39,613 bases of DNA, taken from DATCZB01 sp035513215. Lineage in GTDB: Bacteria; Pseudomonadota; Gammaproteobacteria; Steroidobacterales; Rariloculaceae. Made by a program: the position numbers and the translations under genes. Below the pieces are notes generated by a model. That model was not told the DNA's origin and ran no database searches. It worked only from the letters and a program-made list of their open reading frames with translations. The stretch covers positions 1 to 39,613 of the forward strand of contig DATKCK010000108.1 of assembly GCA_035513215.1 (NCBI GenBank). Direction: 5' to 3'. Within the stretch, counting starts at the first letter, position 1. Every line of letters starts with the position of its first letter. Positions 1 to 8,031 of this stretch are shown here, piece by piece.

Positions 1-137
1 TGGTGCAGGCAGCGTCCTGACTCCGCAAGGGGAAACCAAGCCAGAGAACGATAGCGAATGCGAAGACGCAGCGAACGAAGACTCGCTGCCGAAACGCTAT
101 TGCCTATTGACAGGCGGAGGCCTCATAAGTGTTAGGT
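1..137 (-). mobile_element. Probable attC site, truncated by the window edge
   Basis: Read on the minus strand, ACCTAAC (137 to 131) fits the RYYYAAC box that opens an integron attC site. The DNA beyond it can fold: AATAGCG pairs with CGCTATC, GGCAGCGA with TCGCTGC, and CTCCGC with GCGGAG. The closing GTTRRRY box would lie left of position 1. It follows the GFA-type cassette gene, where that cassette's attC is expected. The spacing outside the CTCCGC arms is asymmetric, so this is weaker than the complete attC at 685-789. Confidence 0.5.
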
Positions 138-230
138 GGCAGCGCGATGCGCTGGATGCTGATCTTCATCTGTTGCGCCCCAAACTTGAAGCCACCCGGC
201 TACTGCGGCTACTTTCGAGCGCACCCCCAG

Positions 231-593
231 TCACCGGGCACTGGGCGGCATTTCGCAACGGCCGTCGAAGCGACGTACCCGCAACTCGAACACATCAATG
301 CCTTCAATGCAACGCGCATTCACCGAAACGAGTCCGTTCGGGTATCCGGAACGGAGCACGCCGACTCCACACGTTGGACAGAACTCGTGGCCTCCCAGCG
401 CATCCCGCCATTTGTATACGGAGACGACACGCTTCTGGCTCAATAGTCGAACGGCGGAGCTATCGACTTTCCAGTGCAGGAAACCGTGGCGTCCGCAAGT
501 GGAGCAGTTGCATTCCTGTACTTCATCAAGAGCAGCTGCCACTTCGAATTGGAGTGCGCCACAATGGCAGGACAAGCTGTAGGAATGGTTCAC
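231..593 (-). CDS. GFA/CENP-V family protein (integron cassette gene)
   Basis: This 120-aa protein has the cysteine pattern of the GFA/CENP-V fold: C9 and C11 (CHCG), C28, C30 and C33 (CNCSTC), and C72 and C75 (FCPTCG). These are expected to bind two zinc ions. Some members are glutathione S-adduct or formaldehyde-activating enzymes, but most are uncharacterised, so the substrate is unknown. The start is GTG with AGGA 8 nt upstream. It lies between attC-like sites in the minus-strand cassette direction, which marks it as a gene cassette; GFA proteins are often carried in mobile arrays. Length is normal for the family and the frame is intact. Confidence 0.8.
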   Translation of the reverse strand: MNHSYSLSCHCGALQFEVAAALDEVQECNCSTCGRHGFLHWKVDSSAVRLLSQKRVVSVYKWRDALGGHEFCPTCGVGVLRSGYPNGLVSVNARCIEGIDVFELRVRRFDGRCEMPPSAR

Positions 594-632
594 TGTAGTG
601 ATCCTGTGCTGCTGACTCTCGTAACCGCATCA

Positions 633-691
633 GCCTAACGGCTTCTCCCTGGATGACGCTGACGGTTCGCCGGCGTGTCGTGCCACCTAAC
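633..691 (-). other. Possible second attC 3' half next to the complete attC
   Basis: On the minus strand a GTTAGGC box (639 to 633) lies about 50 bp past the GTTAGGT that closes the complete attC. The bases before it (GCGTCATCCAGGG) resemble the 3' arm of the neighbouring attC (AGCTCATCCCAGG). This could be a remnant of a deleted cassette's attC and would place the real junction about 40 nt upstream of the GFA-type gene. The match is short. Confidence 0.3.
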
Positions 692-789
692 GCCTGGGAT
701 GAGCTGCAGGCAAAAGCGGCGCGCCCTTTGCTCTTCTCTTCGCAAAGGGCGTGTCGCTTTTGCCTGTCAGCTCCATCCCTTTGTTAGAC
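685..789 (-). mobile_element. Integron attC recombination site (complete, 105 bp)
   Basis: On the minus strand the site opens with GTCTAAC (789 to 783, RYYYAAC) and closes with GTTAGGT (691 to 685, GTTRRRY). Between them lies a near-perfect imperfect palindrome. GGGATG and GCTG arms pair with CAGCTCATCCC, a CAGGCAAAAGCG arm pairs with CGCTTTTGCCTG, and CGCCCTTTGC pairs with GCAAAGGGCG around a loop of about 10 nt. The stop codon of the upstream cassette gene (TAA, 784-786) sits inside the opening box, as is typical of gene cassettes. Confidence 0.9.
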
Positions 790-1323
790 GCGCCGCGCGA
801 TTCTTTCCGTGAGCCTGAGGATACTCTGCCGCCTACCCCAGATGGAATATGGACTTCGCGCACTTAAGAATCCATTCCGGGCGCAGCTCCCCAAAAGCAC
901 TTCGTCTGCGTCGTAGAGAATCACCACCAGTCTGCCCCAGGAAAGGGGGATTCGCGGCGTAAGTGCTGCAAGGAAAGCCGAATTGTCTCGTACGAGAGGC
1001 CATTCGAGATCAAGCACTGCAGCGCGACAGAATTCGCGCATGCGTTCAAGGCCACCGGGCAAGCGAACAGGAACAAGCGAGTAGTTTCGATGAAGGCCCA
1101 GGACCCCGGTTCCGAGAAGCATGACACCTGCGACGATGACCCCTACTGAGAACAAGCGAGAGTCGCGCGAAATGGTAGCGATGACACCGACAACGACTAG
1201 CCCCAATGAAGGAAACAAGAAGAAATAGTCGTCCACATTCCACCACGGACGATTCACGATAAGTTGTCTTCGACGCCTGCTTGCCACGACGTCGATTCGC
1301 CAATTGCTCGGGAAATCGGTCAC
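784..1323 (-). CDS. Two-TM protein of unknown function (integron cassette gene)
   Basis: I do not recognise the family. The 179-aa product has two adjacent hydrophobic segments at about residues 33-52 and 57-76 (FPSLGLVVVGVIAT, then GVIVAGVMLLGTGVLGL), followed by a soluble C-terminal half of about 100 residues. A short cytoplasmic N-terminus rich in arginine suggests an N-in hairpin topology. The start is GTG at 1323. The cassette junction box GTTAGGTGG (1335 to 1327) lies just upstream and may itself act as the ribosome binding site (AGGTGG). The stop overlaps the attC opening box. It is the first visible cassette at this end of the array. Confidence 0.7.
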   Translation of the reverse strand: MTDFPSNWRIDVVASRRRRQLIVNRPWWNVDDYFFLFPSLGLVVVGVIATISRDSRLFSVGVIVAGVMLLGTGVLGLHRNYSLVPVRLPGGLERMREFCRAAVLDLEWPLVRDNSAFLAALTPRIPLSWGRLVVILYDADEVLLGSCARNGFLSARSPYSIWGRRQSILRLTERIARRV

Positions 1324-1328
1324 CGGCC

Positions 1329-1542
1329 ACCTAACAACGAGTGGACGTAAGAGTTACATGTTCTAACACGTACTTATTCCACATCTCCCGGCCTGAGGTC
1401 TCCGCCGTTCTCTACTCGAAGCTACTTCGATTCTGCCAACCAACCAAGAAACCAAGCGTAAAATCAATGCTTTATCAGAAAACTGCACGCGCCCCGGCGC
1501 GAAAATGCGTAAAACGTACGTTTTCTAACACGTACGCACGAT
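1329..1542. other. Boundary between cassette array and hslU, with 13-bp direct repeats
   Basis: No gene is visible here. The array ends at the ACCTAAC/GTTAGGT box (1329-1335). TTCTAACACGTAC occurs twice in the same orientation (1361-1373 and 1523-1535). The second copy overlaps a perfect 14-bp palindrome, AAAACGTACGTTTT (1511-1524), just past the hslU stop. The palindrome is not followed by a T-run on the hslU coding strand. The repeats could relate to the integron insertion point or be a degenerate attI; no integrase gene lies here. Confidence 0.5.
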
Positions 1543-2844
1543 TCAGAGGATATACCGGCTCAGATCCTCATCCTCGAGCAGCTCGCCGAGATGCTCGTCG
1601 ACATACGCCCGGTCGACAACGAACCGCTCACCAGGCCTGTCGCTCGCCTCGAACGAAACGACATCGAGCAGTCGCTCGAGGACCGTATGCAGCCGCCTTG
1701 CGCCAATGTTCTCGCTGCGCTCGTTGACCTGGAACGCGACCTCGGCGACGCGCTCGACGCCGGAGCGCTCGAACTCGAGCTCGACCTTTTCCGTCCGCAT
1801 GAGTCCGCAGTACTGCTCCGTCAGGGAGGCATCGGGCTCGGTCAGGATCCGCGAGAAATCCTCCACGCTGAGCGCGCGCAACTCGACGCGAATGGGAAAT
1901 CGCCCCTGTAGCTCCGGAATCAGGTCCGACGGCTTGGCCACGCTGAACGCGCCGGACGCGATGAAAAGAATGTGATCGGTCCGCACCATGCCGAAGCGCG
2001 TGCTGACCGTGCAGCCTTCGACGAGCGGAAGGAGGTCACGCTGCACGCCCTCTCTGGAAACATCGGCACCGTACGATTCCGACCGCCGGGCAACCTTGTC
2101 GATCTCGTCGATGAAGACGATGCCGTTGTCCTCGACCGATTTCAGCGCCTGCATCTTGATCTCTTCCTCGTTGATCATCTTGGCGGCTTCTTCCTCGCGG
2201 AGCAGCGGCAGCGCATCCTTGACTTTCATCCTGCGCCGCCGCTTGCGGCCGGTCGACAGATTCTGAAACATGCTCTGGAGCTGGTTTGTCATCTCCTCCA
2301 TGCCAGGCGGCGCCATGATCTCGACGCCGAGCGATGCCGCGCGAACGTCGAGCTCGATCTCGCGCTCGTCGAGCGCGCCTTCCCGCAGCATCTTCCGGAA
2401 TCGCTGACGCGTATCGCTGCCCTCCTCGGTATCCGAGGAGCCCGGCAGCAACGCATCGAGCAGCCGATCCTCGGCCGCGTCCCCGGCGCGATGCTTGACC
2501 TGCTCGATGGCGGCCTCACGGACCATCTTGACGGCCATGTCGGTCAGGTCGCGAATAATCGAGTCGACCTCGCGGCCGACGTAGCCGACCTCGGTGAACT
2601 TCGTCGCCTCGACCTTGATGAAAGGAGCATTCGCAAGCCGCGCGAGCCGGCGCGCGATCTCGGTCTTGCCGACGCCCGTCGGGCCGATCATCAGTATGTT
2701 CTTGGGCGTGATCTCCGTGCGCAGGGGCTCCGGCACCTGGGCGCGGCGCCAGCGATTGCGAAGTGCGATCGCGACGGCACGCTTGGCAGCTCTCTGCCCG
2801 ATGATGTGCTTGTCGAGCTCGCTGACGATCTCTTTGGGGGTCAT
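1543..2844 (-). CDS. hslU: HslU, ATPase subunit of the HslUV protease
   Basis: HslU is the AAA+ unfoldase that feeds substrates into the HslV peptidase in the cytoplasm. The 433-aa product starts MTPKEIVSELDKHIIGQ. It has Walker A GPTGVGKT at residues 54-61, the pore loop GYVG at 87-90, a Walker B segment VFIDEIDK, and the conserved C-terminal DLSRYIL that docks into HslV. The I-domain region (about 110-240) contains the expected charged insert. The length is close to the 443 aa of E. coli. The ATG at 2844 lies 11 bp after the hslV stop, so the two are co-transcribed. The same frame stays open far upstream, but the family alignment fixes this start. Confidence 0.97.
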   Translation of the reverse strand: MTPKEIVSELDKHIIGQRAAKRAVAIALRNRWRRAQVPEPLRTEITPKNILMIGPTGVGKTEIARRLARLANAPFIKVEATKFTEVGYVGREVDSIIRDLTDMAVKMVREAAIEQVKHRAGDAAEDRLLDALLPGSSDTEEGSDTRQRFRKMLREGALDEREIELDVRAASLGVEIMAPPGMEEMTNQLQSMFQNLSTGRKRRRRMKVKDALPLLREEEAAKMINEEEIKMQALKSVEDNGIVFIDEIDKVARRSESYGADVSREGVQRDLLPLVEGCTVSTRFGMVRTDHILFIASGAFSVAKPSDLIPELQGRFPIRVELRALSVEDFSRILTEPDASLTEQYCGLMRTEKVELEFERSGVERVAEVAFQVNERSENIGARRLHTVLERLLDVVSFEASDRPGERFVVDRAYVDEHLGELLEDEDLSRYIL

Positions 2845-2855
2845 CGACACGAGCG

Positions 2856-3386
2856 CTACAACTCTTCTATCTGTATCTGCTGATTCGTGTAGATGCAGAT
2901 TTCGCCCGCGATCGCGAGCGACTTCTCGACGACCGCCCGCGCATCGAGCTCGGTGTTCTGCAACAAGGTGAGCGCGCTTGCGTAGGCGTATGGCCCGCCC
3001 GAGCCGATCGCGAGCAGGGAATGCTCGGGCTCGATGACGTCGCCCGTGCCCGAGATCAGCAGGGACCTGTCCCTGTCGGCCACGCAGAGCAGCGCCTCGA
3101 GGCGGCGCAGCATTCTGTCGCTGCGCCAGTCTTTCGCGAGCTCGATCGCCGCTCGCTGGAGCTGGCCGTGCTGCTCGAGCTTCTGCTCGAAGTAATCGAA
3201 AAGCGTAAACGCGTCCGCCGTGCCGCCGGCGAAGCCCGCGAGCACTTTCCCCTGGCCGAGGCGCCTGACCTTGCGCGCATTGCCCTTCATGACCGTGTTG
3301 CCCATCGTGACCTGGCCGTCGCCGCCGAGCGCGACCTTGCCCGCGCGATGCACGCAAACGATCGTGGTGCCGTGAAACTGAGTCAT
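2856..3386 (-). CDS. hslV: HslV, peptidase subunit of the HslUV protease
   Basis: HslV is the threonine peptidase core of the HslUV (ClpYQ) protease. The 176-aa product begins MTQFHGTTIVCV. The mature N-terminal nucleophile should be Thr7 after removal of a six-residue propeptide ending in Gly. The family signature GGDGQVTMG follows, and ISGTGDVIEP and AIGSGGPYAYASA are also typical. The start codon overlaps the xerC stop as ATGA, showing tight translational coupling. hslU follows 11 bp downstream. Length is normal. Confidence 0.97.
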   Translation of the reverse strand: MTQFHGTTIVCVHRAGKVALGGDGQVTMGNTVMKGNARKVRRLGQGKVLAGFAGGTADAFTLFDYFEQKLEQHGQLQRAAIELAKDWRSDRMLRRLEALLCVADRDRSLLISGTGDVIEPEHSLLAIGSGGPYAYASALTLLQNTELDARAVVEKSLAIAGEICIYTNQQIQIEEL

Positions 3387-4294
3387 CGATTCTTGCGGCG
3401 CCGGGCCCGTGGATGCGCCTTGTCGTAACTCGCTGCCAGATGCTGAAAATCGAGATGCGTGTAGATCTGCGTCGTCGAAATGCTCGCGTGCCCCAGAAGC
3501 TCCTGCACGGCGCGCAGATCGCCGCTCGATTCGAGCAGGTGCGTCGCAAAGGAATGCCGCAAAAGATGCGGATACAGATGCCGCCTGCTGCCCCTGGCGC
3601 GCGCCCAGCGATCGAGCCGCGCCTGCACGCTGCGCGCCGCAAGCCGCCTTCCGGCGCGGCTGACGAAGAGCGCGGCTTCGTCTTTCGCCGCCACTCCGAC
3701 GCGGGCAGGCAACCATTGGCGAATCGCTTCGAGCGCATGACGGCCGACGGGAAGGATGCGCGTCTTGTTGCCCTTGCCCGTCACGCGCACGGTCTGATCG
3801 GCGAAGTCGAGATCGTCGAGCGAAACACCAACGAGCTCGGCGAGTCTGAGCCCCGACGAGTAGAAGAGCTCGAGTATCGCGCGATCGCGAAGGTCGAGCG
3901 CATCGTCGCCCGAGGCCTCGAGCAGCTTCGCGACCTGATCGGCGTCGAGCGTCTTCGGCAGGCGCCGGGGCGGCTTCGGCGCCGAGACGTTCGAAGCGAC
4001 ATTACCTTTGAGCCTGCCGTTTTCGACCTGAGCCTTCAGAAAGCTGCGCACGGCCGACAGGCGCCTGGCGATGCTTCGAGGCGAAAGCCCGCGGCGATGC
4101 GCTTCGGCCGCGAAGCTTCTGATGTGATAAGCGTCTAGCGTTTCGAGACTCGCGACGCCTTCCTTCTCGCAGAATGTCGCCAGGGCCTTAAGATCGCGCT
4201 GATAGGCGCTGATCGTGTGTCGGGACAGTCGTCGCTCGAACCGGAGGCTTGAGAGAAACGATGCGATCTCGTTAGCTGCGAAGGGCTGGCTCAT
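3383..4294 (-). CDS. xerC: Tyrosine recombinase XerC
   Basis: XerC acts with XerD at dif to resolve chromosome dimers. The 303-aa product has the N-terminal SAM-like core-binding domain (SRHTISAYQRDLKAL) and the catalytic domain. The catalytic residues are R in SGLRLAELVG, K in TGKGNKTR, H-x-x-R in HLLRHSFATHLL, H in ELLGHASIS, and the tyrosine in TTQIYTHLDF. I chose the ATG at 4294 (MSQPFAANEIASFL), which matches the family start and overlaps the end of the DUF484 gene by 23 bp; the frame is open further upstream. Position between DUF484 and hslV follows a common gammaproteobacterial order. Confidence 0.95.
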   Translation of the reverse strand: MSQPFAANEIASFLSSLRFERRLSRHTISAYQRDLKALATFCEKEGVASLETLDAYHIRSFAAEAHRRGLSPRSIARRLSAVRSFLKAQVENGRLKGNVASNVSAPKPPRRLPKTLDADQVAKLLEASGDDALDLRDRAILELFYSSGLRLAELVGVSLDDLDFADQTVRVTGKGNKTRILPVGRHALEAIRQWLPARVGVAAKDEAALFVSRAGRRLAARSVQARLDRWARARGSRRHLYPHLLRHSFATHLLESSGDLRAVQELLGHASISTTQIYTHLDFQHLAASYDKAHPRARRRKNR

Positions 4295-4997
4295 CGCGGT
4301 ACTCGAGCGCAATCTCGACGAGCTCGCCCAGTCGCCCGAGGAAGTCGACCCGCTGACCGGGATGGAACTGATTCGGGTCCTTGCTCCCAACGGTCAGAAA
4401 GCCGTATTTCGCCCCTTCGCCGATCGGCACCATCGCCGCCGAGGCGATGCTGTCGGCCTCGCGGTCGAAAAGAAACTCCTTCTGCCGGTCACGCAGGGGA
4501 CCGCAACGCGCGCGCGCCGAGCGCAGAAAGGTCGAGAACGATTTCAGCGCCGGATCGTCACGGTCGACGACCTTGACGAATCCCGGGCGCGCGACATCGG
4601 CCAGCACATGACCGTCGAATATTACGAGCACAGCCCTTTCGGCATCGAACTTCTCGCGCAGCGCGCTCTCGAGCACCTCGAGTCTCGCATCCGAGCCGCT
4701 GGTCTTGATGAACGCCACGGCGAGCTCGTGAATGTGATCGACGAGCTTGTTGTTGGCCTTGGCGACGTCGATGAGCTCCACGAGCCGTCGCTCGAGCTCG
4801 TCGTTGCGCTGCCGGAGCACCGAGACCTGACGCTCGACCAGGGACACCGTCGCCGCGCCCGACTGATGCGGTATCTGCATGCGGCGCAATAGTGGAAGGT
4901 GTCGTTCGAAGAAGTCGGGATTGCGGAGCAGGTATTCGGCTACATCGGATTCGGAAAAGCCTTCGTCGTCGACGGATTGCCTTCTGAGTTGGCTCAT
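4272..4997 (-). CDS. DUF484 family protein
   Basis: This 241-aa protein belongs to DUF484, a GAF-like family regularly found between dapF and xerC in Gammaproteobacteria; its biochemical role is not settled. The N-terminus carries the family hallmark (VAEYLLRNPDFFERH), followed by a coiled-coil-prone stretch (ERQVSVLRQRNDELERRL) and a GAF-like domain ending in KYGFLTVGSKDPNQFHP. The ATG at 4997 overlaps the dapF stop (ATGA). The 3' end overlaps xerC. It is part of the minus-strand operon dapF-DUF484-xerC-hslV-hslU. Confidence 0.92.
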   Translation of the reverse strand: MSQLRRQSVDDEGFSESDVAEYLLRNPDFFERHLPLLRRMQIPHQSGAATVSLVERQVSVLRQRNDELERRLVELIDVAKANNKLVDHIHELAVAFIKTSGSDARLEVLESALREKFDAERAVLVIFDGHVLADVARPGFVKVVDRDDPALKSFSTFLRSARARCGPLRDRQKEFLFDREADSIASAAMVPIGEGAKYGFLTVGSKDPNQFHPGQRVDFLGRLGELVEIALEYRDEPALRS

Positions 4998-5800
4998 ATC
5001 TCGATCAGGCCCTCGTACACCTTCGTCGTTTGACCAGTCTGCCACAAATCGGCGCCGGCGCCCGTCCATTCGACGACCAGCGATCCCCCCGGCAGCTCCA
5101 CCGACACGCGGGCTTCGAGCTGTCCGCGGCGTCTGCCTGTCGCCACGGCCGCTGCCGCCCCCGTCCCACATGCCAGCGTCTCGCCGATGCCACGCTCGTA
5201 GACACGAAGCCGGATACGGGTCGGCGAGACGTTCTCCGCGAATCCGACATTGACGCTTTCGGCGAATGCGGGATGCGCGGCGAGCTCGGCACCGATTATA
5301 CCGACACGGGCGTCATCGACGGAATCGACGGCGATGACGGCGTGTGGATTGCCCATCGAAACGATCGCAAACTCGACCGGTCCCGATGCGAGCTCGAGCC
5401 GGTAACTGTCGGCCTCCTCGTCGGCAGCGTATGCCAGCGATTCGGGCCTGAAATCCGGCTGGCCGAGATTGATCGAGACGACACCGCCTTCGAGGACGCG
5501 AGTGCCTACGGGGCCTGCGACGCTCGTAAGCTCGATCTCGGCCGGCGAGCCGTCGGCCAGATAGGCCGCGATACAACGCGCGCCATTGCCGCATTGCTCG
5601 GCCTCGCCGCCATCGGAGTTGAAGACGCGATACCGTCCGCCGATCCTCTCGACGAGAAGCAGCGAATCGAAGCCGACGCCGCGCCGGCGATCGCTTAAGG
5701 CGCGAACCCGGCCGGGCTCAGGCACAGGCCGGTCGGCCGGCCATTCGACGACCATGAAATCGTTGCCGATTCCGTGCATCTTGACGAACTTCAACTGCAT
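4994..5800 (-). CDS. dapF: Diaminopimelate epimerase
   Basis: DapF converts LL- to meso-diaminopimelate for lysine and peptidoglycan synthesis. The 268-aa product starts MQLKFVKMHGIGNDF, the family N-terminus. It has both catalytic cysteines, one in EAEQCGNGARC and the other in TLACGTGAAA. An in-frame codon four residues upstream could also initiate, but the ATG at 5800 matches the family. Only 14 bp separate it from the divergent ubiD start, so promoters for the two genes must overlap or lie inside the opposing coding sequences. Confidence 0.96.
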   Translation of the reverse strand: MQLKFVKMHGIGNDFMVVEWPADRPVPEPGRVRALSDRRRGVGFDSLLLVERIGGRYRVFNSDGGEAEQCGNGARCIAAYLADGSPAEIELTSVAGPVGTRVLEGGVVSINLGQPDFRPESLAYAADEEADSYRLELASGPVEFAIVSMGNPHAVIAVDSVDDARVGIIGAELAAHPAFAESVNVGFAENVSPTRIRLRVYERGIGETLACGTGAAAAVATGRRRGQLEARVSVELPGGSLVVEWTGAGADLWQTGQTTKVYEGLIEI

Positions 5801-5814
5801 AATCCCGCGCAATC

Positions 5815-7308
5815 ATGGACTCGCTCTGGCCGAAACCGCAACACCGGATAGGTGATCTCAGGGACTTTCTCGCGCTCCTCCAGACGCGCGGGGAGCTGAA
5901 GCGCATTCGGACCGGCGTCAGCGCCAGACTCGAGCTGACCGAGATCTCGCGGCGGGTGCTGGCGGACGCGGGCCCCGCGCTTTTGTTCGAGAACGTGGAC
6001 GGGCATTCGATTCCCGTGCTCTGCAATCTCTTCGGCACGCGTCGTCGGATCGGTCTTGCGCTCGGCACGGAGGATCCGGAAGGGATGCAAAAACTGGGCG
6101 GCCTGCTCGCTGCGCTGCGGCAGCCCGACCCGCCGAAGGGTCTCGCCGATGCCTGGAGCAAGCTGCCGCTCCTGAAGGAGATACTGAAGATGGCGCCGCG
6201 TCACGAGAAGCGCGGCGCGTGCCAGGACATCGTCATCGAGGGCGGCGACGTCGATCTTTCGCGCCTGCCCGTCCAGACCTGCTGGCCCGAGGATGCAGGG
6301 CCCCTGATCACCTGGGGGCTGACGACGACCAGGGGCCCGCTGCATCAGCGGCAGAATCTCGGCATCTACCGGCAGCAGGTCATCGGCCGCAACCGCATCG
6401 TCATGCGCTGGCTGCCGCATCGCGGCGGCGCGACCGACTTCGCGGCGTTCAGGCGCGAGCACCCCGGCGAGGGCTTCCCCGTTGCCGTCAGCCTCGGCGC
6501 GGACCCGGCGACGATACTGGCCGCCGTGACGCCGATTCCGAACAATCTCTCCGAATACGCCTTCGCGGGTCTGCTGCGCGGCGAGCGCACGACGCTGGCG
6601 AAGGCCATTGGCTCCGATCTCATGGTGCCGGCCCATGCCGAGATCACGCTCGAGGGCACGATCGCGCCGGGCGACGAGGCCGACGAGGGGCCTCACGGCG
6701 ACCACACGGGCTACTACAACGAGGTCGAGCGCTTTCCCGTCATGACGGTCGAGCGCATCACGCACCGCGAGAACCCGATCTACCACACGACCTACACGGG
6801 CCGCCCGCCGGACGAGCCGGCCGTGCTGGGACTCGCCTTCAACGACGTCTTCGTGCCGATACTGAGGACACAGTTTCCCGAGATCGTCGACTTCTACCTG
6901 CCGGCGGAAGCCTGCTCTTACCGCATCGCCGTCGTCAGCCTGCGCAAGGAATATCCCGGCCACGCGAAACGCGTGATGTTCGGGGTCTGGTCCTACCTGC
7001 GCCAGTTCATGTACACGAAGTTCGTCATCGTCGTCGACGAGGACATCGATGTCCGCAACTGGACCGACGTCGTATGGGCGCTCTCGACGCGCGTCGACCC
7101 CGCCCGCGACATGACGATCGTCGAGTCGACGCCGATCGACTATCTCGACTTCGCCTCGCCGGTAGCGGGCTTAGGCTCCAAGATCGGCATCGACGCGACC
7201 TCGAAGTGGCCGGGGGAGGTTGCGCGCCGGTGGGGCCGGCCGATCACGATGTCGGCCGACGTCGTCGCGAGAATCGATGCAATCTGGTCGGAACTCGGGC
7301 TCGACTGA
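5815..7308 (+). CDS. ubiD: UbiD family decarboxylase (3-polyprenyl-4-hydroxybenzoate decarboxylase)
   Basis: UbiD uses prenylated FMN to decarboxylate the polyprenyl-4-hydroxybenzoate intermediate of ubiquinone synthesis. The 497-aa product has the normal length. It shows prFMN/metal-binding segments (QNLGIYRQQVIGRNR, MRWLPHRGG) and the conserved DEGPHGDHTGYYN with the catalytic acidic region. The N-terminus DLRDFLALLQTRGELKRI is typical. It is transcribed away from dapF with a 14-bp gap. Nothing suggests damage. Confidence 0.95.
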   Translation: MDSLWPKPQHRIGDLRDFLALLQTRGELKRIRTGVSARLELTEISRRVLADAGPALLFENVDGHSIPVLCNLFGTRRRIGLALGTEDPEGMQKLGGLLAALRQPDPPKGLADAWSKLPLLKEILKMAPRHEKRGACQDIVIEGGDVDLSRLPVQTCWPEDAGPLITWGLTTTRGPLHQRQNLGIYRQQVIGRNRIVMRWLPHRGGATDFAAFRREHPGEGFPVAVSLGADPATILAAVTPIPNNLSEYAFAGLLRGERTTLAKAIGSDLMVPAHAEITLEGTIAPGDEADEGPHGDHTGYYNEVERFPVMTVERITHRENPIYHTTYTGRPPDEPAVLGLAFNDVFVPILRTQFPEIVDFYLPAEACSYRIAVVSLRKEYPGHAKRVMFGVWSYLRQFMYTKFVIVVDEDIDVRNWTDVVWALSTRVDPARDMTIVESTPIDYLDFASPVAGLGSKIGIDATSKWPGEVARRWGRPITMSADVVARIDAIWSELGLD

Positions 7309-7386
7309 GCGCAGCGCCCATTGGACATTTGTCATAAGGCTGGCTAAGTTTATGCTCCCGTTCCGGGGTTCCACTCAGGAGAGCAC

Positions 7387-8031
7387 ATGCGCAGCATTCT
7401 GGTCACCAATGCCAAGGGTGGGTGCGGTAAGAGCACGCTTGCGACCAACCTCGCGGCGTTCTACGCCTCCGAGGGCTACGAGACGGTGCTCGTCGATTAC
7501 GACCCGCAGCAGTCGGCGCTCGCCTGGCTCGAGGAACGCCCCGAGGAGTATGCCCATATCAAGGGTCTTGCCGGTTTCGAGTCGGGGCTGCGCGGCGTCC
7601 CGCGCAATGCCGAGTTCGTCGTCATCGACGCGCCGGCCCGATCGCACGGCCGGGAGCTGGCCGAGCTCGTGCGCCGCGCCGAGTCCATCATCGTTCCCGT
7701 GCTGCCGTCGCCGATCGACATCAAGGCAGCCCAGCGATTCGTCGAGGAGCTGATGAGCGTGCACAAGGTCGCCGACCGAAAGGCGCGCGTCGCCGTCGTC
7801 GCCAACCGCGTCCGCGACAACACGCTGATCTTCGAGGAGCTCGACGAGTACCTCGATTCGCTCAAGGCGCCGTACATCGCCTCGCTGCGCGAGGCGCAGA
7901 ACTACATCCGCGCCTACCAGCGCGGTTTGGGCATCCACGAGCTGCCGCCTTACCTGGCCTGGCCCGATTGGGACCAGTGGGACCCGATTCTCGAGTGGCT
8001 CGATTCGAGGCGCTCACGCGCGATCGGCTGA
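7387..8031 (+). CDS. ParA/MinD-like ATPase
   Basis: This is a 214-aa ParA-superfamily ATPase with deviant Walker A KGGCGKST at residues 10-17, a Walker A' motif LVDYDPQQSAL, and Walker B FVVIDAPA. It lacks a DNA-binding N-terminal extension, so it is of the short orphan type. No parB lies nearby, which argues against a chromosome-segregation role; its cargo is unknown. A ribosome binding site (AGGAG) lies 7 nt before the ATG. Its 3' end overlaps the convergent hemY stop by 18 bp. Confidence 0.88.
   Translation: MRSILVTNAKGGCGKSTLATNLAAFYASEGYETVLVDYDPQQSALAWLEERPEEYAHIKGLAGFESGLRGVPRNAEFVVIDAPARSHGRELAELVRRAESIIVPVLPSPIDIKAAQRFVEELMSVHKVADRKARVAVVANRVRDNTLIFEELDEYLDSLKAPYIASLREAQNYIRAYQRGLGIHELPPYLAWPDWDQWDPILEWLDSRRSRAIG

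Noticed and set aside
1543..3738. A single 731-codon frame covering hslU and extending through hslV and xerC
   Set aside because: The part upstream of 2844 is antisense-free but out-of-frame shadow of hslV and xerC; high GC keeps it open. HslU homology begins at MTPKEIV.
6219..7337. 372-codon plus-strand frame inside ubiD
   Set aside because: Arg/His-rich shadow of ubiD in another frame, with no domain.
7321..7386. Promoter with TTGGAC as -35 before the ParA-like gene
   Set aside because: No -10 match at 16-18 nt spacing.
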